A stretch of 57,098 bases of DNA from Welwitschia mirabilis (lineage: Eukaryota > Gnetophyta > Gnetopsida > Welwitschiales), in NCBI GenBank assembly GCA_051453625.1, contig JBOZIK010000001.1, positions 169,710,824 to 169,767,921 of the forward strand, written 5' to 3'. Made by a program: the position numbers and the translations under genes. Under the pieces are notes generated by a model. The model saw only the letters and a program-made list of their open reading frames with translations. It was not told the origin of the DNA and searched no databases. Within the stretch, counting starts at the first letter, position 1. Every line of letters begins with the position of its first letter. Below, in pieces: positions 9,891-18,480 of this stretch.

Positions 9891-10251
9891 CAATAAAACA
9901 GACAAACAACAAATGCTCAGTAACTAAGGAGCCCCGTCATACATGAAACATAGAAGTGTGCAGCAATAAATAACATTTGTTTTTCTAAGGTAGCCAAAAG
10001 ATGATAATTTTTTTCAATAAAACAGACCAACAGCAAATGCTTAGTAACTAAGGAGCCTCATCATACATGAAACATAGAAGTGCGCAGCAATAAATAACAT
10101 TTGTTTTTCTAAGGTAACCAAAAGATGATTTTTTTCAATAAAACAGACAAACAGCAAATGCTCAGTAACACAGGAGCCTCATCATCCATAAAACATAGAA
10201 GTGGGCAGCAATAAATAACATTTGTTTTTTGCAGGTAACCAAAAGGTGAAT
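9891..10251. repeat. Three-copy tandem repeat, about 121-124 bp unit
   Basis: Copies are at 9891-10014, 10015-10135 and 10136-10251. Each runs from caataaaacagacaaacagc through atgctcagtaac, catacatgaaacatagaagt and gcagcaataaataacattt to aggta-ccaaaag. The copies differ by scattered substitutions and small indels. The array begins 50 bases inside intron 3, just downstream of the exon 3 donor. Confidence 0.9.
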
Positions 10252-10300
10252 AGAACTCAAGAAATAGGAATATGGGTTCATACATTAATTTAAAACCTAC

Positions 10301-10519
10301 CTCCTTCTAAATGTTCCTTGTCATTAAACGTAAGCAATGAATCTAAGCATCTCATAGCTCCTGCAACCAACACAAACACTGGAACTTTCCCTGTCTGATG
10401 AAGCTGTTCCTCTAAAGATTCAAGACATAACTTTTTCACAATATTCACTTGGTCTTCTTCAAAGGAATGGTGAAACATTTCAATTGCATATCCAACCAAC
10501 ACTAGAATTTGAGCCCTCA
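10301..10519 (-). CDS. PRKDC: DNA-PKcs-like protein, exon 3
   Basis: The acceptor reads ttattacag before TGAGGGCT; the donor reads GGAG|GTAGGT at 10300. The exon starts with the last two bases of a split codon (T from exon 2 plus TG gives Leu) and ends in phase 1. The encoded segment runs RAQILVLVGYAIEMF to SLLTFN and the E-G-G end. It aligns collinearly with the human DNA-PKcs segment that contains a VLEKVYELLGLLGE-like helix, LPVLAGCLKGLSSLL and NF, as I remember it; here the matching helices are ILVLVGYAIE and VFVLVAGAMRCLDSLLTFN. These are HEAT-type helices of the N-terminal arm. No stop, frameshift or odd codon use is visible. The next exon is not found before the left window edge. Confidence 0.82.
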
Positions 10520-10702
10520 CTGTAATAACATTATTTACATTCCAATTAATACAAACTCAAAAATGAAAATGATGAAAAAAGGGAAACGCGAATTGATTCA
10601 ATGCATCCAACCATCAGCGTTCTTTCATTTCTACTTTAACAAACCAACAAACTAAGCTTTCATTTAAAATGGTGTTTCTTGGAAAAGAAACTAATACATT
10701 AC
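10520..10702 (-). other. PRKDC: Intron 2 of the DNA-PKcs-like gene (183 bp)
   Basis: A short intron with donor T|GTAATG at 10702-10701 and acceptor ACAG at 10520. It is phase 1. The choice of donor is supported by phase: of the GT dinucleotides near the end of exon 2, this one rejoins the frame of exon 3 to give a Thr-Leu-Arg-Ala junction. Confidence 0.75.
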
Positions 10703-10886
10703 ATGTGCCGTTTGTCTTTGATTTTCTATACTCTTCGAGGAGCCACTCCACGCATGACCAATCCAACGTAAATCCCAGACTTACATCTTCCTGCAAGCTT
10801 ATTTCCAAAATTGAAATCAACGGGCTCAGCATGGCAGCTTGGACTGCCTTTGAGTCTTCTTTCTTGAAGAAGTAGAGACACTTATC
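10703..10886 (-). CDS. PRKDC: DNA-PKcs-like protein, exon 2
   Basis: The acceptor is tttgactcag before GATAAGTGT (phase 0). The exon encodes 61 codons plus one base, starting DKCLYFFKKEDSKAVQAAML and ending with EEYRKSKTNGT. It continues the exon 1 alignment to DNA-PKcs: human has a short segment with VYTKDRAAKCKIPALDLL and then a helix with F-x3-Y-x-E-L; here the same order is LYFFKKEDSKAVQAAMLSPL and then W-L-L-E-E-Y. The exon's 5' part is duplicated in intron 1 (see 10974-11112). The frame is intact. Confidence 0.82.
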
Positions 10887-11112
10887 CTGAGTCAAAATCG
10901 ATGTCAGGTTACTATACACAAAGTAACTTTAAGAAATGTGGAAAACTTAAGTCGAGTGCAAAAAAGGAAAGGAGGCAGCTTGGACTGCCTTTGAGTCTTC
11001 AAGAAAAGACAGTTATCCTGAGTCAAAATCGATATCAGGTCACTATAGAGTATAGACAAAGTAACTTTAAGACATGTGGAAAACTTAAGTCAAGTGCAGA
11101 AAAGGAAAGGAG
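10833..11112 (-). repeat. Tandem duplication of the exon 2 acceptor region (about 141 bp unit)
   Basis: Copy 1 (10833-10972) contains the first 54 bases of exon 2, its CAG acceptor and about 85 bases of intron 1. Copy 2 (10974-11112) lies upstream in transcription sense, inside intron 1. Copy 2 keeps the acceptor (CAG at 11018-11020, then GATAAC), but a 10-base deletion in its exon part shifts the frame, and the copy lacks the rest of exon 2. It is a partial pseudo-exon with a potential decoy 3' splice site. Confidence 0.9.
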
Positions 11113-11519
11113 AAAATCACTATGAAACATTGCTTCTGGCTTATGAGGAAAGTTTGGACACAAAAAAATAACAGTTATATGTACATAAATAACAACTTGA
11201 AAACACGCAACAACTACCTCACGTACTAAAATGTAAACCTACTACGGAACTCATCTCAAGTCAAAAGCCTAAGGAAAAGCTCTCTTGTCGTAGATCATTT
11301 ACACAGACAAAATTGATAAAAAGAATCTTTCGCTATGGCTTAACAAATAAATATTTGGCAAAGAAACAAAAAGCGGTAGAAGACACCGGAAAAACTACAT
11401 GGGAGTCCCCTGACGTCCAAAGACAACCAACTCCAAATACAAAACACTAATGCAACAAAAGAAACCCATTGAGGCAAGAAACAGTGCAAAACAAAAGAAA
11501 CAGCAACAATTGAGCTGAC
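10887..11519 (-). other. PRKDC: Intron 1 of the DNA-PKcs-like gene (633 bp)
   Basis: Donor AAG|GTCAGC at 11519-11518, acceptor CAG at 10889-10887, phase 0. It holds the duplicated pseudo-exon 2 at 10974-11112. The remainder shows no gene. Confidence 0.75.
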
Positions 11520-11837
11520 CTTGACGACGGAACCATAAGGCAGAGCTCGCCTGCCGATACGGTTGATAAATTTAGCGAGAAATGCAAAGCAACTTTCTCG
11601 AGCTTTCCGAGAAGCTTTATCAGAAGAAGTGATGAATTTAATGAAGCTTAAAACGCCAAACTCTTCATCGAAGATGGCCGCAACAGCAAAGGCGGCTTCA
11701 CGTTCGTCATAAGACATATCTACAGTGAGCATCGAAACCTCTGAAAGAATTTCCGGAATTTCGGATGCTACGCCTCGGCAAGACGCCTCCGCCTCTTCTC
11801 TAAGCTTAGTCAAGTACTTGATAAGTTTCTGGTCCAT
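11520..11837 (-). CDS. PRKDC: DNA-PKcs-like protein, exon 1 (N-terminus)
   Basis: The exon encodes 106 residues from an ATG in good context (GCGAGAATGG, A at -3 and G at +4) to a phase 0 donor AAG|GTCAGC. Residues 59-106 (EEFGVLSFIKFITSS to GRRALPYGSVVK) match the start of human DNA-PKcs, which I recall as DFGLLVFVRKSLNS ... GQKIAPYSVEIK, with the same spacing (helix, basic patch R-x-x-R-E-S/E, F-L-x-x-F/L, I/M-G). The first 58 residues look family-specific. DNA-PKcs is a roughly 4,100-residue PI3K-like nuclear kinase that joins Ku at DNA double-strand breaks for end joining; this is the start of its N-terminal HEAT arm. Arabidopsis lacks it, but orthologues are known in other land plants. 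The exon is CpG-rich and undamaged, unlike all neighbouring DNA, so the gene is probably live. A different HEAT protein is possible but unlikely given three collinear exons. Confidence 0.85.
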
Positions 11838-12020
11838 TCTCGCTTCTGAGAGTCCCCTTTCTTTAGCGCTTTGTTTGCCTGACGACGTTCTTTTGATTTC
11901 AAAAGGAATTGCAGAGAACGTATTTTGAAATACGAACGCAGACAGAGCCAGCCGAGCTTTTTAAAGTGCTGAGTGCAGCTCCGCCTGCTCGTTCTCATCT
12001 TTTCCCTTTCTTTTAATCAC
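11838..12020 (-). promoter_or_regulatory. 5' UTR and probable promoter of the DNA-PKcs-like gene
   Basis: Sequence upstream of the start codon is CpG-rich up to about 12000 and then turns abruptly AT-rich. Together with exon 1, the 480 bases at 11521-12000 hold about 31 CpG by my count, against about 3 in 480 bases near 8041-8520. This suggests a germline-unmethylated promoter. An upstream ATG at 11998 opens a 62-codon frame that overlaps the start of exon 1 in another frame; it would be an inhibitory uORF only if transcription begins upstream of it. No clear TATA box is assigned. Confidence 0.45.
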
Positions 12021-12400
12021 CGAAGTAATACAGTGTTAAAACAAAAAATTCGAGAAGGTTGTAAAGATACATTAAACAATAAATAATTGAAATTTGGTTT
12101 AACGTTCGTTTAAAACATTAAAAATATCTTGTAATTAATAATTTTTCATTGTACTTGCAAGTAAATTGATTTCACAAGTAACAAATCTATAAAAGATGAA
12201 AAAGATTACTGTAATAAAGATACATCAAATAGTAAAGAATTTAAAACATAGTTTAACCTTTCTCTAAAAAATTAATAATATTAGTTTTATAATGTAAGCA
12301 TTGTCTTTGTTAATTATTGAAAGAACTTAAATAACCAATGCATTGTTAGAATTTCAAATATATGGTATTTTTTGTTAGCCTAGTAGGTTCACTGAAATCT
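12021..12400. other. AT-rich spacer, no gene seen
   Basis: Very AT-rich sequence between the DNA-PKcs promoter and the next LINE. I see no motif, repeat or reading frame of note. Confidence 0.6.
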
Positions 12401-12408
12401 TCTGCAAA

Positions 12409-13570
12409 GTGAGCATGGGTGTTTTGCAATATAGCTTCAGAATTTTAGCTTTTTATCACCTCTTTTCATTAGGGTTAGGGCTCACCATGACCGACCTACC
12501 TCCTCTTAAAGGTAATGGTACAACAAGTAATTCATACGTTGGCTTTATTCTTCCTTTTGACATTTTTGAATCTGTTTCTAAAGGCTATGCTTCTCATCTT
12601 ATTTTTCTTCAAATAGTTGGTTTTTTACCTTATCATATTTGAATGTTCACACTTGTGCAGCTTGCCCTTCACTCAAAAGGTGTAAAACTTCTCATACTAG
12701 ATACTATGCTCGCAGTTTTATTCTTTCCAAGGTCTTAGAGTCTTCTAGGGTGGAGAAAGCTTTGTCACTTAAATCTTTCCCTGCTTGATTTACAATTTTA
12801 GTTGCTCGTGCATGGACATTTGATTTTAATATGAACGAGCCTGCTCACAATTTTTTTCACTACTATGTTGAGCTTCATAATTTGCCCTTAATCATTTCTT
12901 CTAAAGAAACAGAAATTATTTAAAGAACTGGTCATGTTAATAGCTTCCGTTTTCAACGTTCTTGTGTTAATCTTACAAACTGAAAGCATTCACTCACCCT
13001 TAAAGTAGGTGGTAAATGTTTCACCCAAATGTGGATTTTTGTTTTCCTTCTAAACTCTTATAGCTACTGCCATCGTGAAGGTCATCAGATATTTGCTTGT
13101 CAATTTTTGGCTAGAAAGACATAGCTAAAAAAACTTCAATAAAAACGTTGTACCCTTGTGCCTAGTTGTTAGTTGTCTTCTAATGATTTTATAATGGGTA
13201 CTTTGATAAGTAATTCTACCCTTTTTACCAAATCTATTGTTCCTCTTGAGTAGACACAAGCTTCTCATTTACAATCTGTTGCACCTTTTTAGTAGCCACA
13301 GATTCCTCCTTCATCAATAAACGAGCAGATCCCTTTGTAGCAAATTCCTTTTTCTTCTATTAGACAACAACGAGGATTCTGTGAAAGTGAATAAGAAGAA
13401 GTGGTTTAAGCTTCATTAGTTAGAGCTCAATAATTGATTCCTTTCTGCAAATCTCATTCAACTTCTCCAACTCAGATAGACAATCCTTTCATGGTTTTTT
13501 CAAATGTTATGAATGTTGAGCTTTCAGCTATCGATCTTTCAGGGGATGATTCAAATAAAACTCCCTTAAC
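12409..13570 (+). pseudogene. LINE-2 ORF1 (DUF4283-like plus zinc knuckle), broken
   Basis: The first 77 codons from 12409 are open. Further on, in a stop-broken frame, YYVELHNLPLIISSKETEII matches the DUF4283 core (W-V-x-L-x-N-L-P-L-x-x-x-S/W-x-E) of plant LINE ORF1, an RNA-binding protein that coats the element's RNA. At 13059-13105 the zinc knuckle reads YSYCHREGHQIFAC; its first Cys is now Tyr (TGT to TAT). A Gln/Ser/Pro-rich C-terminal linker follows. All visible stops fit C-to-T or G-to-A changes. Confidence 0.65.
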
Positions 13571-13576
13571 CATTAC

Positions 13577-14320
13577 ATGAATATTTTATCTCGGAACATC
13601 TGAGGTCTCATTAATATGCTCTAGTATAAATAGGCGAGAGATTTCACCTCTAGCATTAATACTTGTTTTGACTTCGTTCTTCTTCAAGAGGTCAGGATCT
13701 TTTCTTAGGATTTATACTTTTTAGCACACTAGTTTCTACCTCATTTGATAATCCTTGTTACTCATCATGAACAGGGAAAAGGTGGGATGACTATTCTTTC
13801 TTCTTCTTACTGGAAAGACAACATCATTTAGTATAGTTCTCACTCACAACATAGAGTCATTTGAACAACTTTTTCATCCTCTTCTAGCCCTTTTGGTATT
13901 TGCTCAATTTATGCTCTGAATGGATCTAAGAAGCATTCTAGGCTATGGTATGAGCTTTTTTATTCTCTTCCTTCTACCCTATGATCATTTGGAGGAGATT
14001 TTAATATGATATAATTTTCTAATAATAAATTTAATGGTTTACTTTCTCTTGTTCCCAATCATGAATCATAGCAGTGGTCTAACTTCAAGAAAAAATTTTC
14101 TTAATAGACATGGATGGTAGTAATTTTAGTTTTGTTCTTCAAAGATACATTTGGAGCAACTATCGTTTAGGATAGGCTCATATTTTTAATCAACTCGACA
14201 GGTTTTATTTTTCAACTCTTATCTTTTGGTGAGCTAATTCATTTGTTTCTGTTCATCATCATGCAACTTTATTAGACAATTTTTCTATTCAAATTAAAGA
14301 TAGCATCACTAGTAAATCCT
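13577..14320 (+). pseudogene. LINE-2 endonuclease (EEP/AP-like), broken
   Basis: The frame starts MNILSRNI*GL at 13577, the first block of L1-type endonucleases (normally N-I-L-S-W-N-I-R-G-L). FVLLQEVR (catalytic Glu block) follows, then GGKGGMTILSSSYW, ICSIYALNGSKKHSRLWYEL and GGDFNMI at 13991-14011 (catalytic Asp-x-Asn). In L1 elements this enzyme nicks target DNA. Several stops interrupt it. Confidence 0.75.
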
Positions 14321-14749
14321 TCCAAGAATAAATGTCCTCTATTTAGATTGCATGCTACGTGTTTTTCTTCTTCCACTACTAAAATTGTTTTGTCTAATCT
14401 TCAGAATGCTAAGCCTCGACCCTCAAGTTAGTTAGGATGGTTTCAATAGTAACATAAAGCTACATGTTATGTGTGAAATTTCGCTAGACATTATAGTGAG
14501 TGAGTTGACTTCACATGTAAGAGAAGAATATAATAAATTCAATCTATAGTCCAACATCTCTTTGACAAGTTGCTTCATGATCCTCTTAATTCATAGCTTC
14601 ATGTTGATTTAGCTACTGTTAGGTCATCTTTTCAAAAATGGAATGTTTAAATGGTAGAAAGTTCTTTAATACAAGGTCAACTTATTCAATTAAAGATTCA
14701 AGATCAAAATTATAAGAAGTTTTTTAAATATTTGAATGGTTCCTCTCTT

Positions 14750-15338
14750 ATGAATTCATTAGGTTGACTTACTTTTAATGATGCTACTATTACAAATCCA
14801 AATACTTTGCTTTCTTATTTGTGAGATTATTTTGCTACCTTGTTTCATGCCACTCTAATGGATAATTCTCTTTTGAGGCTGCCACTACCTTGTATCTTTC
14901 TTTGGTTACTAAAAAATGTTTCAAATCTTGGAAGCTACTATTTCTTTAGGAGAATTAAAATAGGCTTGCTTAGTAATGAATAATAAAAGATCTCTAGGAT
15001 ACGATGGATTTCCAACAAAATTTTTCAAGACTCACTGAGATCTTATTAGTAGTGATATCTTTCAACTTATTTAAAAGGCCCTTAATATAGGATCTCTAAG
15101 ACCTCAATTAAACCAAGGACTTATTTGAATCCTTTTCAAATTAGGTGATCTCATTTAGCTTCCTAATTAGAGACCCATTACACTCCCCAATATCATTTGC
15201 AGGATTTAGTAAAGTGCTTAGCTTTTCTATTAAAATAGATTCTCCTAAATATTATCTCCCCTTAACAAACGATTTTAGTTCCTACTCGATATATTTTGAT
15301 AAATGTAATAGTTGCCTAAGAAAGTCTTCAATGGCTAA

Positions 15339-15383
<45 letters not shown>

Positions 15384-15998
15384 TGACTACACTAAGGTCT
15401 TTGATAAATTTAAATAGAATTTCATTCTTCAGATTATGGCTAAGCTTGGATTTAATCCAAATTTCTTGCATATAATAGGTTGTTTATTTTCCAATCTGAT
15501 GCTATAATTTCCGCTAATTTTTGATTTTCTCCTTCTTTTCTTATTCGTCACCTGTGAGGTAGGATGTTCTCTAGTCCTTTATTTGTTTATTATAGCAATA
15601 TATTTCCTTTCTCATCAGCTTCAATGTGATAGTCATTGTAATGATATTAGTGGAATGATTCTAGCTAATCACAACCATTAGCTTCTAAATATGCATTTTA
15701 GAGATGACTCCTTTGTTCTTGTTCATAATACAACTAAAGGCCTTCATTGCCTTCTTTTCCCAGTGGAACAATATCATACTCTTTTTAGTTTTACTATTAA
15801 TTTAGCTAAATCTTTGCTTTATAGGTAAGTAATTTTCAACATCTTCGAGACAAAGAGTTGATGATTATCTAATCATGACATTATTCATATTTTGGGAATT
15901 CCTTTTAGTTTTTAAGATTCTCCCTATCTCTTTGGGAGCAAGTTCTTCTTTAGATCCAAAATAGAATAGAAAAATGGAAGTCCAAATCTCTCGCTCTC
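14750..15998 (+). pseudogene. LINE-2 reverse transcriptase segment, tandem copy 1
   Basis: It contains RPITLPNIICRI (RT motif 2 region), motif A relic LDYTKVFDKFK, a downstream IMAKLGFNPNFLHIIGCLF stretch, a motif B relic ending SPLFVYY, and motif C relic HFRDDSFVLVHN (FADD expected). It ends with INLAKSLLYR. An (AT)n microsatellite (15341-15379) has expanded just before motif A in this copy only. Stops and frame changes are frequent. Confidence 0.75.
15341..15379. repeat. (AT)n microsatellite
   Basis: About 19 AT units. The matching site in the other RT copy (near 16592) reads atactattaatta, so the expansion occurred after the tandem duplication. Confidence 0.95.
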
Positions 15999-17230
15999 AT
16001 GAATTCATTAGACTAACTTGCTTTTAATAATGCTACTATTACAAATCTAAATACTTTACTTTCTTATTTGTGAGATTATTTTTCTGCCTTATTTCACGCT
16101 GCTCCAATGGATAATTCTCTTTTTGAAGTAGCATTATCTTGTATCTTTCTTTGGTTACTCCAAAAAAATTTTAAATGTTGAAAGCTATTATTTCTTTAGG
16201 AGATATGAAATAGGCTTGCTTTGTAATGAATAATAAAAAATCTCTAGGATACGTTGGATTCCTAACTGAATTTTTTAACACTCACTGAGATCTTATTGGT
16301 AATGGTCTCTTTCAGCTTATTTAAAAGGCCATTAATATAGGATCTCTATGACCTTAATTAAACAAAGGACTTATTTGATTCATTTTCAAATTAGGTGATC
16401 TCATTTAGATTCCTAACTAGAGACCCATTACACTCCTAAATGTAATTTGCTGGATGTGGTACAATGCTTAGCTTTTCCCTTGAAGCAGATTCTCCTAGAT
16501 ATTATCTCCCTTTAACAAACAGTTTTTGTTCCTAGTAGATATATTTTGATAAATGTGATAGCAGCCTAAGAATGTCTTCAATGGCTAAGGATACTATTAA
16601 TTAAACTTGATTACACTAAGGTCTTTGACAACTTTAAATGGAATTTCATTCTTTAGATTATGGATAAGCTTGGTTTTGATCCAAATTTCTTACATATGAT
16701 AGGTTGTTTATTTGCCAATGCTGATGCTAAGATTTCTACTAATTTTGAAGTTTCTCCTTCTTTTCTTATTTGTCGCCTATGAGGTAAGGATGTGCTCTAG
16801 CCCCTTATTTGTTTATTATAGCAAGATATTTCCTTTCTCATCAACTTCAATGTGATAGTCATTATAATGATATTAGTGTAATGGTCCTATGTAATCATAG
16901 TTATCAGCTTCTAAATATGCATTTTATAGATGATTCCTTTGTTATTGTTCATAATATAGCTAAAAACCTTTATTGCCTTCTTTTCCCAATGGAACATTAC
17001 CATAAACTTTTTAGTTTTGGTATTAATTTGGCTAAATCATTACTTTATAGGTACATAAGTAATTTTCAGCATCTTCGAGACAAAGAGTTGATGATTGCAT
17101 CTAATCATAACATTATTCATATTTTGGGAATTCCTTTTAGTTTTCAAGATTCTTCCTCATCTCTTTGGGATCAAGTTCTTTGGATCCCAAATAGAATAGA
17201 AAAATAAAAGTCTAAATCTCCCACACTTGT
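15999..17230 (+). pseudogene. LINE-2 reverse transcriptase segment, tandem copy 2
   Basis: A second copy of the preceding segment, offset by 1249 bases at the shared atgaattcatta start and diverged by roughly one base in ten by eye. From 16809 to 17207 one frame is open for 132 codons and includes MHFIDDSFVIVHNIAK (motif C relic, FIDDS for FADDS), FGINLAKSLLYRYI (motif D) and ILGIPFSFQDSS (motif E). Copy 2 continues without break into the single-copy thumb region, so the duplication is internal to the element. Confidence 0.75.
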
Positions 17231-18480
17231 AAGCAAGTATTTTGGTTTGTAAATCCATTCTTTCTTTCATAATGTTTAGTACCCTTCCTCCTAGGCTTCT
17301 TCTTGCACTGGCTACCAAAAATTGGAAAAACTACTTTAGAATTTTATGTAGTTTTTTGAAGATTCTCAAAAAGGCTTTCATCAAGTTGTTTGAAATATTT
17401 CTACTCTTTTTAAGAAATAAGGTGGATTAGGTCTTTTGAACTCTTTCAAGCATGGAATCACTTTAATTTAAAAATGGTTTTTTGTTTATCTTAACTTCTT
17501 GGATATTATTGGTTAGCTTCTTTAGCATTATTTAGCATAAGATTTTTCCAAGCATAAACCTTTGTGGAACATTATCTATTTTATTAACTAGATTTTTTTC
17601 ACCACATAGCATTATGCTTCTGGGAATACATGTTTTCAAAAGCATTAAGAGAGCATGTCAAATTTTACATAAATATATTCATTGGAACAATATTAAAAAT
17701 CATCCAGATTTACTTTCTAAGCTCTGTCCTTGGTGGCTGCTTTTTTTTCCAACTTCCGTTACCCTTACTAACTCAAGGCTTTCTACTCAATGGTTTCAAA
17801 AAGATGTGATTTCTCTTTATGTCTTTGGCTTATAGGTCGATGGGTATCTTTGGAATCTTTTAATCACCTTTATCATAATTCTTCTACCATATAATTTTTT
17901 CTTAGGGCTTCACAATTTTCTTTTTTAGCATCTAAATTTAGATGATTTTATAAATTGACTTTTTGAGGGACTCCACTGAAAAACTAAATCTATGATCTTA
18001 TCATCTAAGCCATGCATTCTAGTTCAATTACTTCATAATTTGAGATCACTTGTTCATTATTGTAATAGACTTTGACATAAACTAAAGTCTAAGTGGTTTT
18101 AAGTGATCATTTTTTGGAATCTTTAATAACTTTCTACACTTCCTATAATTAAACATTTTCTTTGGTATTTACTTCATCATGATTTACCCATTGGTGGATA
18201 GCTTTAATATATTAGCATCCATAATCCTCTTTTCTTCAATGTGTTTTAGCACTATACTTTTTCCAAGAGTACTTATTTTTAGACATGTAATGTCCTTCTT
18301 AGCAAGAGTACTTGCATTTGGACATGTAATGGACTTTCCAATATTTAGCTTTCTGAAGATTTGGTATTATTGGGATCTTTGCCTAATATCAATAACTTTT
18401 TCAATTTCTTTTGAGGATTATTTAGCTTATTATGCTATATCATATTTGAAAGTAAAGGTGCAACCTAAGTTTTAAGAGGG
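17231..18480 (+). pseudogene. LINE-2 RT thumb and zf-RVT relic
   Basis: At 17242-17430 the frame has SILSFIMFSTLPPRLLLALA and KNWKNYF, the segment after the RT palm. At 17614-17835 a 73-codon frame (SIKRACQILHKYIHWNN) is probably the region before zf-RVT. Near 18150-18270 KHFLWYLLHHDLPIGG marks a zf-RVT relic whose cysteines are not clearly kept. Everything is broken by stops. Confidence 0.55.

Larger units (their letters stand above)
8031..10300 (-). other. Probable intron 3 of the DNA-PKcs-like gene (near part)
   Basis: There is no exon here that I can match to the next part of DNA-PKcs (the HEAT repeats after residue about 200). The sequence is AT-rich with small tandem repeats at 8917-9033 and 9891-10251. 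A short plus-strand stretch at 9606-9670 looks protein-like (ITMILSALNDVFASDLEGLL) and may be a fragment of a retrotransposon gag, but it is too short to name. The intron probably continues leftwards through the transposons to the window edge. Confidence 0.5.
12401..18480 (+). mobile_element. Near full-length L1-type LINE with internal RT duplication (LINE-2)
   Basis: A plus-strand LINE with ORF1 (DUF4283-like region and CCHC relic), endonuclease, RT (in two tandem copies) and a zf-RVT relic, in the canonical order. Frames are broken by many TAA/TAG/TGA triplets, mostly where CAA, CAG, TGG or CGA is expected. Borders are approximate; no A-tail or target duplication was identified. Confidence 0.8.

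Noticed and set aside
11810-11998. A 62-codon minus-strand frame at the start of the DNA-PKcs gene as the true N-terminus.
   Set aside because: It is in another frame from the conserved exon 1 sequence; at most it is an upstream ORF.
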